Shown here piece after piece: positions 42,375 to 48,601 of a stretch of 48,601 bases of DNA. Source of the DNA: Nitrospirota bacterium (GTDB lineage Bacteria; Nitrospinota; Nitrospinia; Nitrospinales; VA-1); the NCBI GenBank assembly GCA_003246675.1, contig QJZQ01000143.1, positions 1 through 48,601 of the forward strand, in the 5' to 3' direction. Under the pieces are notes generated by a model. The model searched no databases. It worked only from the letters and a program-made list of their open reading frames with translations, and was not told the origin of the DNA. Each line of letters begins with the position of its first letter. Positions within the stretch are counted from its first letter, which is position 1. Both the position numbers and the translations under genes were made by a program.

Positions 42375-43730
42375 TTAGGACGGGTGGCAGATTTTGATCG
42401 GCCCCTTGATGGGGTCCATCGCGTGAAATTTAAGCACCTTGCTGACAATTTCAGAGTCGAGAACGGTGCCGCTTCTCAGAATGTTGATTCCCGATTCGGA
42501 GTACAGGTCCGACACCAGCTCCATGCCTTCGGTAAGGGCGAACACCGAGCACTCCATCTCGGCTTTACCGCCGCTTGGGCGCTGCTGGGTCTCGACGCAA
42601 TGCCTGAGCACGGCGAGCACCTGTTCGTCGAACAGCTTGCCGCCCTGGTCGAGCATGCGGGCAAGGAGAGTGGCGACGCTCTGCCCGGGCTGGGCCACAC
42701 GGGAGTGGTCGAAATAACTCACCGCGGAAATAATGCGCGAGCCCACGGGAATCTGTTCTCCGTACAAGCCGTCGGGAGTGCCGGAGCCATCGACGTTCTC
42801 GTGCAGGTGACGCAGGATGTCGGCCACCAGCTCGAAACCGGGAAACCCCTTGAGCAGCATCTCCCCCACCAGGGGGTGGGTGTTGTACTTCCTGTTCTTT
42901 CGCTCGTCCATCGCTTCCTGGCGCCTCTCCTCGGTGGGCAGGGCGATGATGCCGAGTTCGTGCAGCCGGGCGGCGGTGCGGATGTTGCGGACCTGATAAT
43001 TCCTCAACTCCATCTTCTCGGCGATGGCCACCGACAATTCGGCCACCCGTTCGGAGTGGCCCCGGTGGCTGGCCTGATGCAGTTCGATGATGCTGGCCAG
43101 CAGCGTCTCGGTGGAATCGAAGCGGCCGCTCAGCTCCTCGATCATCGAGGAAATCTGAGCGTTCTTGTCCTCAAGTTGCCGGTTGAGTTCCTGCATGTCC
43201 TTCAGGTTGTCGGCCAGACGCTGCTTGTCGGCACGGAGTTCGCTATTGAGCCCGGCAAGGTTCTTGTGAAAATTATTGAGCTGCCCGAGCGAGGTTTCGA
43301 GCTGCCGGTTTTTCTCGTACAGGGCGTGGCTGAGCTCGGACACCTTGAACACCGACCGAAGAGCATAGCCGACCTCGCCGGGCTTGAGGGGTTTGGCAAG
43401 GTAGGCATCGGCCCCGGCGCGCCGGGCCCGAGCGGCGGCATCCGCGCCGGCCTGGTAACCGGAAGTCAGGATCATCGCGGCGCGGGGCTGCAACTTGCGG
43501 ACGCGCCGGCACACCTCGAAACCGTCGGTGCCGGAAAGTTCGATGGCGCAAAACACCACGTCCCAGCGCTCGCTGCGCACTTTTTCCAGCCCGCCGTCGG
43601 CATCGGCAACAGGGTGCACCCGCGCTTCGCCTTCCCCCAGTTCGGCCGCGAGGGCCGCTTGAACCACTTGCGCGGTCCCCGCATCCGGGTCGATCAAGAG
43701 AATGTTCTTTTCTTTTCCCGTCAGGCTCAA
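42375..43730 (-). CDS. Response regulator with degenerate HD-GYP-like domain
   Basis: I choose the TTG at 43728-43730 (MSLTGKEKNILLIDPDAGTA) with GGGAG upstream; the track start at 43832 lies upstream of the predicted transcription start. The receiver domain (residues 8-128) has an acidic pair at ILLIDPD, and the phosphoacceptor position appears to be CAIELSGTDGFEVC, so Glu rather than Asp may sit there. A long coiled coil follows (about 140-215), then an HD-domain fold: SHRGHSERVAELSVAIAEKM, AARLHELGIIALP and HLHENVDGSGTPDGL. The HD pair is HE and GYP is GTP, so it may bind, but probably does not cleave, cyclic di-GMP. It heads the motA-motB row. Confidence 0.8.
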   Translation of the reverse strand: MSLTGKEKNILLIDPDAGTAQVVQAALAAELGEGEARVHPVADADGGLEKVRSERWDVVFCAIELSGTDGFEVCRRVRKLQPRAAMILTSGYQAGADAAARARRAGADAYLAKPLKPGEVGYALRSVFKVSELSHALYEKNRQLETSLGQLNNFHKNLAGLNSELRADKQRLADNLKDMQELNRQLEDKNAQISSMIEELSGRFDSTETLLASIIELHQASHRGHSERVAELSVAIAEKMELRNYQVRNIRTAARLHELGIIALPTEERRQEAMDERKNRKYNTHPLVGEMLLKGFPGFELVADILRHLHENVDGSGTPDGLYGEQIPVGSRIISAVSYFDHSRVAQPGQSVATLLARMLDQGGKLFDEQVLAVLRHCVETQQRPSGGKAEMECSVFALTEGMELVSDLYSESGINILRSGTVLDSEIVSKVLKFHAMDPIKGPIKICHPS

Positions 43731-43816
43731 GGCCCTACTCCCTTTCGGTAACCCGATAAAGCCCGGAGAAGCGCCGCCCCGCGAAGGGCCGCACCCAGGC
43801 TCGCCAATAAACTTAA

Positions 43817-43843
43817 GTATCGGCAAAACCACCGGAAAATCGA
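43817..43843 (-). promoter_or_regulatory. Sigma-28 (FliA) promoter candidate for the regulator-motA-motB row
   Basis: Read on the minus strand: TCGATTTT (43836-43843), an 11-base spacer and GCCGATAC (43817-43824). The -10 matches seven of eight FliA consensus bases and the -35 five of eight with the correct spacing. Transcription would begin near 43808, which supports the TTG start at 43730. The rest of the gap 43844-44029 shows no gene. Confidence 0.6.
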
Positions 43844-44029
43844 CCGCTCCGGCAAAAAAAGGGCCGGGCGGGCATTCTATAAGCGTTTGATCTTAGGATA
43901 AAAAGGCAGGCAAATCAAGCTTCAGAAAGACTTTTACAGAAGCGGCATGGCTCTCTTTCGAGCACTCTCTCGCGCAAGGCTTCAGGGTGGACATGCCCGA
44001 TTGAAACCCATTTCGGCAAGGGGATAAGG

Positions 44030-46405
44030 CTAGTCCTCGTCGTCCTCCATGTCGTCCTCGATTTCGGTGAAGCGCGGGCCGGCGACGCAGCGAAAGCCGA
44101 CGTTCAGGCACCGTTCATCGGGGTCGAAGGTGTTGCGGTAAAAGCATTTGGAATGCACCAGGTAATTGAGCCAGGAGCCACCGCGCACCACGCGCCCGGT
44201 GGTGTGCTTCGCCGCGTGCGGCTGAATGCACCACTCCCAGACGTTGCCCGCCATGTCGAAGCAGCCGTAGGGGGAGATGCCCTGCTCGAAATCCAGCACC
44301 GCGGTGGTCTGGCCGATCATGAAGTCGCAGGTATTGGCGAAGCCGTTCTGATAGCCCATCGCCTCGCCCCAGGGGTAGTCGCGCCCATCGGTACCGCGGG
44401 CCGCCTTCTCCCATTCCTTCTCCACCGGCAGGCGCTTGCCGAACCACAGGGAGAACACCACGGCTTCGTAATAATTGATCCCGGTCACGGGTTGATCCGC
44501 GCGGCTGGAATATTTGGGGAACAGGGGTTTGTGGTTGGGGTCGAACTCGCGGTACAGGGCGTTGGTCACGGGAAATTTCATGATGGCGTATTCCATCAGG
44601 TTGATCTGGTCGTCCTCGTGCTTTTCATCCTGATAGATGAATTTGCCCGCCGAGATGGTGACCATTTCGCCGTAGCGTTTGATGACCGGCAGGTTCACCT
44701 GGGCGGCATCGCTGGATTCGGCGAAAAATCCGGCAAGCTCCGGGAGTTTCCGCAAGGGCTCGAAATCGAGCCGGTCGACCAGGTCGTGAAGGTTCAGGCC
44801 GTGCATCGCGCACAGGAGTTCGAGCACGGCGAACAGCACCCGGCTGTCGCGCTTCTCGCGCACCAGCCAGGGGCGTATGCGGGCCCGGAGCGCCTCTTTG
44901 CCGCCGATTGCGGCAAGCACGTCCTCGATCCGTACCTTGCGGAACGGGGCGAAGGCGGGCTCGCTTTCCCGGCACTGGTACTTGAGCAGATGCTTGACGA
45001 GCAGCCGCACCTTCTCGGATAGACCCTCGGCCTCGGTGAGCGCCCGGCCGCAGAGAAACAACGCCCCTTCTTCGAGGAGGATTTCGTACAGCTCCTCCAC
45101 CGGCACCATGCCCGCGAGAAAGATCAGGGTCTCCTGCCATTTTTCGTCGCGGCAATGGGCGCGGACGATGTCCCGCCAGGCGGAATCTTCGGCCAGGCGG
45201 CGCGCCGCAAGGTACTCCTGAAATGCGGGGTGCCGGTACTGCCACCGCCGCGCGGTCTCCTGAAGCACCGCCCCCTTCGGCAGGCCGGCCGCTTTCTGAA
45301 GAAACGGCTCCTTGCCGTCTTCCTTGTCAAAGCCCGTCTCAAGGGTGTCGAAACGCGCCGAACGGCCCGCGGTGAGCTGCTCCAGGGACACTTCCATCAG
45401 GCGCTTGAGCGCCGCCGTCTCGCCGCCCTCCTGACACAGGCCGTCGAAAAAGGCGCGGTAGAGCCCGCCCTTGCCCAGAAAATCCTCCAGCCCATGGGCC
45501 TCGTGAATCCGGCGGATCATGTTGAGCAGAATCGGCGTGTTGAACAGTTCGGGGTAACAGCGGCCCAGCGCGGCCAGAGGCCGGTGAGCGGCGGCGTCTC
45601 CCAGATAAGCCTTTTGCTGTTTTTCGTCCAGGGGAGCGAACGACACCTGAAAGCCCGCGTCCTCGCCCCGGCGGACCAGTGAATCGGTGGCCAGGGGGCC
45701 GAAGTCGAAATGGCGGCTGGCCAGAAAAATGAAATTGGAGAGGAAGGCATTGTCGTTGATGAAAACCTCGCAATAGGTCTGGAAACGATCCTTGAGCTCC
45801 ATTTCATCGAGGCCGTCGAGCAGGAAAAGAATCCGGCTGGAGCGAAACAGCGATTCGATGGTGCGCCGGAGAACCGCCTCGTCGAGCTCCAGGCCGCCGA
45901 GCGCTTCCCGCTCCTCGAGCACCGTGGCGAGAATCTCCTTGAATACGGAATCGAAGAAATGGGCGAAACCGCTTCCCTCTTCCAGGGCCGACAGATTAAA
46001 ATAGACCGGAAGCGGGTAGACGGGATGCGCAGGCCCCTGCAGCAGGACCTCCTGGTAGCGTTTGAAGTGGGTGGTCTTGCCCATGCCCGCACCCGCCTCA
46101 AGGCGCACCTTGAGCCGGGGCACTTCGAGGAGATCTTCATGAATCACCCGCGGGGTGGGGAACACCTGCTCGTGCAGGCTCTGCCGGTGCCCCGCCGGGT
46201 TCAGGTCGAGCAGATCGCGCCTGAGGCAGGTTTTGCTGCGCGGGCCCGGTCCGAGGATTTCATCGAGATCGGCGCTCACCTTTTTCAACTGGTGCTTGCG
46301 AAAGCAGGCGATGACCCACTCGCGGGATTCCTCCAGAGTCGGCTGGACGGCGGGCGATGAGCTGCCCCCGCGCCGCCTGAGAGATAAATCTTTTTCTTCG
46401 CTCAT
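44030..46405 (-). CDS. NACHT NTPase fused to a C-terminal FGE/C-type-lectin-fold domain
   Basis: This 791-residue protein is a STAND-type architecture. Residues 1-95 are a polar N-terminal region of unclear fold. The NACHT domain has Walker A LEAGAGMGKTTHFK (about 102-115), Walker B ILFLLDGLDEM (about 192-202) and the NACHT-specific RHPAFQEYLAARRL (about 390-405), then a helical region to about 580. The C-terminus (about 585-785) is a FGE-sulfatase/CLec-fold domain: VTISAGKFIYQDE, ALYREFD, PVTGINYYEAVVFSLWFGKR, LPVEKEWEKAARGTDGRDYP, GCFDMAGNVWEWC, VVRGGSWLNY and LNVGFRCV. The catalytic Cys pair of true FGE is not complete, so ligand binding is likelier than catalysis. NACHT proteins act as sensors, often in antiphage defence. 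No defence genes lie nearby. An acidic tail ends the protein. Confidence 0.88.
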   Translation of the reverse strand: MSEEKDLSLRRRGGSSSPAVQPTLEESREWVIACFRKHQLKKVSADLDEILGPGPRSKTCLRRDLLDLNPAGHRQSLHEQVFPTPRVIHEDLLEVPRLKVRLEAGAGMGKTTHFKRYQEVLLQGPAHPVYPLPVYFNLSALEEGSGFAHFFDSVFKEILATVLEEREALGGLELDEAVLRRTIESLFRSSRILFLLDGLDEMELKDRFQTYCEVFINDNAFLSNFIFLASRHFDFGPLATDSLVRRGEDAGFQVSFAPLDEKQQKAYLGDAAAHRPLAALGRCYPELFNTPILLNMIRRIHEAHGLEDFLGKGGLYRAFFDGLCQEGGETAALKRLMEVSLEQLTAGRSARFDTLETGFDKEDGKEPFLQKAAGLPKGAVLQETARRWQYRHPAFQEYLAARRLAEDSAWRDIVRAHCRDEKWQETLIFLAGMVPVEELYEILLEEGALFLCGRALTEAEGLSEKVRLLVKHLLKYQCRESEPAFAPFRKVRIEDVLAAIGGKEALRARIRPWLVREKRDSRVLFAVLELLCAMHGLNLHDLVDRLDFEPLRKLPELAGFFAESSDAAQVNLPVIKRYGEMVTISAGKFIYQDEKHEDDQINLMEYAIMKFPVTNALYREFDPNHKPLFPKYSSRADQPVTGINYYEAVVFSLWFGKRLPVEKEWEKAARGTDGRDYPWGEAMGYQNGFANTCDFMIGQTTAVLDFEQGISPYGCFDMAGNVWEWCIQPHAAKHTTGRVVRGGSWLNYLVHSKCFYRNTFDPDERCLNVGFRCVAGPRFTEIEDDMEDDED

Positions 46406-46473
46406 CGCATCTAAACCTTCGAAAGTATTGAGAATTTCAAAAACGGGCCTGCCGCGAAAATAATCCGGTCAGG

Positions 46474-46501
46474 CGGGGTTCCGGGCAACCTCCCGGCCCC
46501 G
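46474..46501. promoter_or_regulatory. GC-rich hairpin between the NACHT and rhomboid genes
   Basis: CGGGG-TT-CCGGG pairs with CCCGG-CCCCG around CAACCT, with a two-base bulge. It lies in the 142-base divergent gap, so it would be in the leader of one or both genes or act as an operator. No T-run follows. Confidence 0.4.
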
Positions 46502-46547
46502 ACGCGTTTCAATAGTATCATATCCATCTTCCCGAACCGGGGCATTC

Positions 46548-47192
46548 ATGATTCCCTTAAGCGACGAAAACCCGACACGCAGTTTCCCCATCGTGACTCT
46601 GCTGCTCATCGCCGCCAACGTGGCGGTGTTCGCGTTGAGCCTGGGGCAGATGCACGACCCGGACGCGTTCTTCGCCGCCTACGGGTTGATTCCGGCGCAA
46701 CTCGCCGAGCAGCCGGTGGCCCAGTACCCGCACATTTTCACGGCCATGTTCATGCATGCCGGGTTCATGCACCTGGCGGGGAACATGCTCTACCTGTGGA
46801 TCTTCGGCAATAATATCGAAGATGCGCTGGGCAAGTTGGGCTTTCTGCTCTTCTACCTGGTGTGCGGCGTGCTCGCCGCGTTCGGCCACATTCTGACCGA
46901 CATCCATTCCCCGGTGCCGATGGTGGGGGCGAGCGGAGCGATCGCGGGCGTGCTCGGCGCCTACATGGTGCTGTTCCCGGCGGCGCGGGTCAAGACGCTC
47001 ATCTTCCTCGGTTTCTTCATGACGGTGGCGCGCATTCCGGCGTGGTTCCTGCTCGGGCTGTGGATCCTGCTGCAAGTGGGCAGTAGTTTTTCGATGCCTT
47101 CAGACGGCGGCGGCGTGGCCTGGTTCGCGCATATCGGCGGCTTTTTCGTCGGCGCGCTCCTCATCCACCCCTTCCGAAAAATCGCCCGCTGA
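46548..47192 (+). CDS. Rhomboid-family intramembrane serine protease
   Basis: The 214-residue membrane protein has six predicted helices and the rhomboid landmarks: HAGFMHLAGNMLYLWIFGNN (helix 2 His-Asn), MVGASGAIAGVLGAYMVL with the catalytic Ser in GASGA, and WFAHIGGFFVGALL with the catalytic His. The loop after helix 1 is typical. It cleaves membrane-spanning substrates; the target is unknown. The C-terminus is short and basic. It diverges from the NACHT gene and converges on cinA with 9 bases between. Confidence 0.92.
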   Translation: MIPLSDENPTRSFPIVTLLLIAANVAVFALSLGQMHDPDAFFAAYGLIPAQLAEQPVAQYPHIFTAMFMHAGFMHLAGNMLYLWIFGNNIEDALGKLGFLLFYLVCGVLAAFGHILTDIHSPVPMVGASGAIAGVLGAYMVLFPAARVKTLIFLGFFMTVARIPAWFLLGLWILLQVGSSFSMPSDGGGVAWFAHIGGFFVGALLIHPFRKIAR

Positions 47193-47201
47193 CCGGCGGC
47201 T

Positions 47202-48467
47202 TTAGTCCGCCGCGCCTTGCAGCCGCAGACGCAGCAGGTTGAGCGCCGCCTGAGCGGCCCGTTCCTTGTTCCTCGCCCGGTCCTGCTGAAACAGAAATTT
47301 CTCGCAAACGATGCCCGCCGGGTCGGCCAGGCCGATGAAGGTGAGCCCGACGGGCTTTTCGGCGCTGCCGCCGCCGGGCCCGGCGATGCCGGTGACGGAC
47401 AAGCCGACATCCGCACCCGCCGTCTGGCGGATGCCCTCGGCCATGGCGCGGGCCACCTGCTCGCTCACCGCGCCGTACCGCGCAAGCAGTTCACCAGGCA
47501 CCCCGAGGCGGGCCGCCTTGGCCGCGTTGGAGTAAGTGACCGCGCCTTCCAGAAAATAATCCGAGCTCCCCGAGACGCCGGTGAGGCGATGGCCGATCAA
47601 CCCGCCGGTGCACGATTCGGCCACGGCCAGGGTGAGCCCGCGCGCCAGCAGCAGACGGCCGACGACCTGCTCCATCGTCTCTTCGTCTTTGGCGAAAATG
47701 CAGTCTCCCGCGCGCTCACGAAACCACGCTTCGGCCGCGTCGAGCTTTTCCTTCACCTCGGCGTCGGACTCCCCCACCGCCGAGAGGCGAATGCGGACCC
47801 CGAGGTGCGAAGGCAGCGAGGCGACGCTCACCCGGCCGGTCAGGGCGTCGGGCGGCCCCACCCGCTCCCACAACCCCGCTTCCGGCACGCCGGTGGTGTG
47901 GAGAATGCGATGCTTCACCCGGTGGCCGGAGAGCGGCGCGATCAGGGGCACGAGGTATTTCTCGAACAGGTGTTCCATTTCCAGGGGCACCCCGGGCAGC
48001 GCGGCGACTCTCTTGCCGCCCCATTCGAACAACAGGCCGGGGGCGGTGCCCTTCTCGTTATGCAGGACCGTGGCCTTTTCCGGCACCTCGCACTGGCCGA
48101 GAACCGTTTCGGGCACCGGCCGGCCGCGGCGGGCGTAAAATCGTTCGAGCCCGGCGGCCACGGCCTCGTCGTGGCGAAATCCGGACTTGAAATAATCGGC
48201 GAGGACCGGCTTGGTGATATCGTCGTGGGTGGTCCCCAGGCCTCCGGTGATGAGCACCCAGTCCACCCGCTTAAGGGCCTCGTCCAGCGCCTGGGAAATC
48301 GCCCGGGCGTCGTCGCCGACCACGGTCGCCCGCCGCACCGCCACCCCCAGGCTGATGAGCCGCCGCCCGAGGAAACGGGAGTTGCCGTCCTGAATGAGGC
48401 CGGTCAGCACTTCATTGCCGATGGAGATGATTTCCGCATTGGGCATGCCGGGGTCATGAAGGAACAC
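47202..48467 (-). CDS. cinA: CinA-family protein (competence/damage-inducible; nicotinamide-nucleotide amidase)
   Basis: The 421-residue protein has both CinA halves. The N-terminal molybdopterin-binding-like COG1058 domain starts AEIISIGNEVLTGLIQDGNS and has ITGGLGTTHDDIT; the C-terminal PncC-type domain has LAVAESCTGGLIGHRLTGVS with the active-site Ser, VSEQVARAMAEGIRQ and SVTGIAGPGGGSAEKPVG. It deamidates nicotinamide mononucleotide in NAD recycling. The start is GTG at 48465-48467 with GAGAGG upstream; the ATG at 48444-48446 (MPNAEI) is an alternative. The 134 bases after it to the window end hold no gene I can see. Confidence 0.94.
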   Translation of the reverse strand: MFLHDPGMPNAEIISIGNEVLTGLIQDGNSRFLGRRLISLGVAVRRATVVGDDARAISQALDEALKRVDWVLITGGLGTTHDDITKPVLADYFKSGFRHDEAVAAGLERFYARRGRPVPETVLGQCEVPEKATVLHNEKGTAPGLLFEWGGKRVAALPGVPLEMEHLFEKYLVPLIAPLSGHRVKHRILHTTGVPEAGLWERVGPPDALTGRVSVASLPSHLGVRIRLSAVGESDAEVKEKLDAAEAWFRERAGDCIFAKDEETMEQVVGRLLLARGLTLAVAESCTGGLIGHRLTGVSGSSDYFLEGAVTYSNAAKAARLGVPGELLARYGAVSEQVARAMAEGIRQTAGADVGLSVTGIAGPGGGSAEKPVGLTFIGLADPAGIVCEKFLFQQDRARNKERAAQAALNLLRLRLQGAAD

Positions 48468-48601
48468 GATGGTTGCCTCTCGATGGGGGACTGTTCGGGC
48501 CGAATCGCCTCCCCTATTTTACCGGCTGCCGCGGGAATTTGCCATAGACGGCCCCGGGGAATTGCGATAGTCTTGAACCACGCACACGAAGCGGCGATGC
48601 A

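Noticed and set aside
44030-44260. Diversity-generating retroelement target in the C-terminus of the NACHT-FGE gene
   Set aside because: No reverse transcriptase or template repeat is in the window and codons here are not obviously rich in AAY; kept only as a check to be done on the full genome.
44030-46405. Reading the NACHT-FGE gene as a sulfatase-maturation enzyme
   Set aside because: The NACHT half dominates, no sulfatase gene is nearby, and the catalytic Cys pair of FGE is incomplete.
44030-47192. Defence island around the NACHT gene
   Set aside because: Neighbours are a motility regulator, a rhomboid protease and cinA; no restriction, toxin or mobile genes are present.
1-48601. CRISPR arrays, tRNA or rRNA genes, transposases
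   Set aside because: I scanned for regular short repeats, cloverleaf-like GGTTCGA patterns and transposase motifs and saw none I could support.

Overview
The window is one contig segment of a GC-rich, Gram-negative-type, flagellated bacterium. A set of features together suggests a Nitrospinota/Nitrospina-like nitrite oxidiser or a close relative: a secreted haem chlorite dismutase, succinyl-CoA synthetase next to a multi-subunit 2-oxoacid:ferredoxin oxidoreductase (the key step pair of the reductive TCA cycle), a flagellin-type flagellum and many TTG/GTG starts. The lineage is inferred from gene content only; there is no rRNA or other marker here that I could place by alignment.

Layout. 1-3.6 kb: end of an ion-channel protein, a frameshifted diiron/metallo-beta-lactamase (ODP-like) gene, a periplasmic chlorite dismutase and a DEDDy exonuclease-like gene. 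3.7-5.8 kb: fliD-fliS behind a near-perfect sigma-28 (FliA) promoter. 6-13 kb: carbon metabolism, sucCD, three small uncharacterised genes, then a four-gene 2-oxoacid:ferredoxin oxidoreductase operon with a long leader and a strong terminator. 13-20 kb (plus strand): ndk, a secreted protein of unknown function, an FmdB-type zinc ribbon, a PTPS-I type pterin synthase overlapping folE, phoH, ybeY, a HIT hydrolase and mutS. 20-26 kb (plus): a double zinc-ribbon protein behind a sigma-54-like promoter, a DUF4390 protein overlapping an NtrY-type histidine kinase, a ribbon-helix-helix-like small protein, an aldehyde dehydrogenase and a DUF1566 protein. 26-28.3 kb: a secreted zincin and a divergent redoxin.

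28.3-43.8 kb is almost all minus strand: tag, merR-type regulator, ihfA, an EF-G paralogue, der, an AMIN-domain amidase, a phosphoesterase, then the riboflavin cluster ribD-ribE-ribBA-ribH with nusB, and a motility operon made of a response regulator with a degenerate HD-GYP domain, motA and motB, behind a second sigma-28-like promoter. A 60-bp copy of the motB 3' end lies just downstream of motB. 44-48.5 kb: a NACHT NTPase fused to a C-terminal FGE/C-type-lectin-fold domain, a rhomboid protease and cinA.

How the parts fit: sucCD and the oxidoreductase would run succinate to succinyl-CoA to 2-oxoglutarate with reduced ferredoxin; Cld, the ODP-like protein and the redoxin may belong to oxygen/oxidant handling around these oxygen-sensitive enzymes (inference). 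Both flagellar loci carry matching FliA promoter signatures, so filament cap/chaperone and stator genes are probably late flagellar genes. The most unusual single gene is the NACHT-FGE fusion, a STAND-type sensor architecture standing alone among housekeeping genes. I saw no tRNA, rRNA, CRISPR array, transposase, integrase or phage gene.
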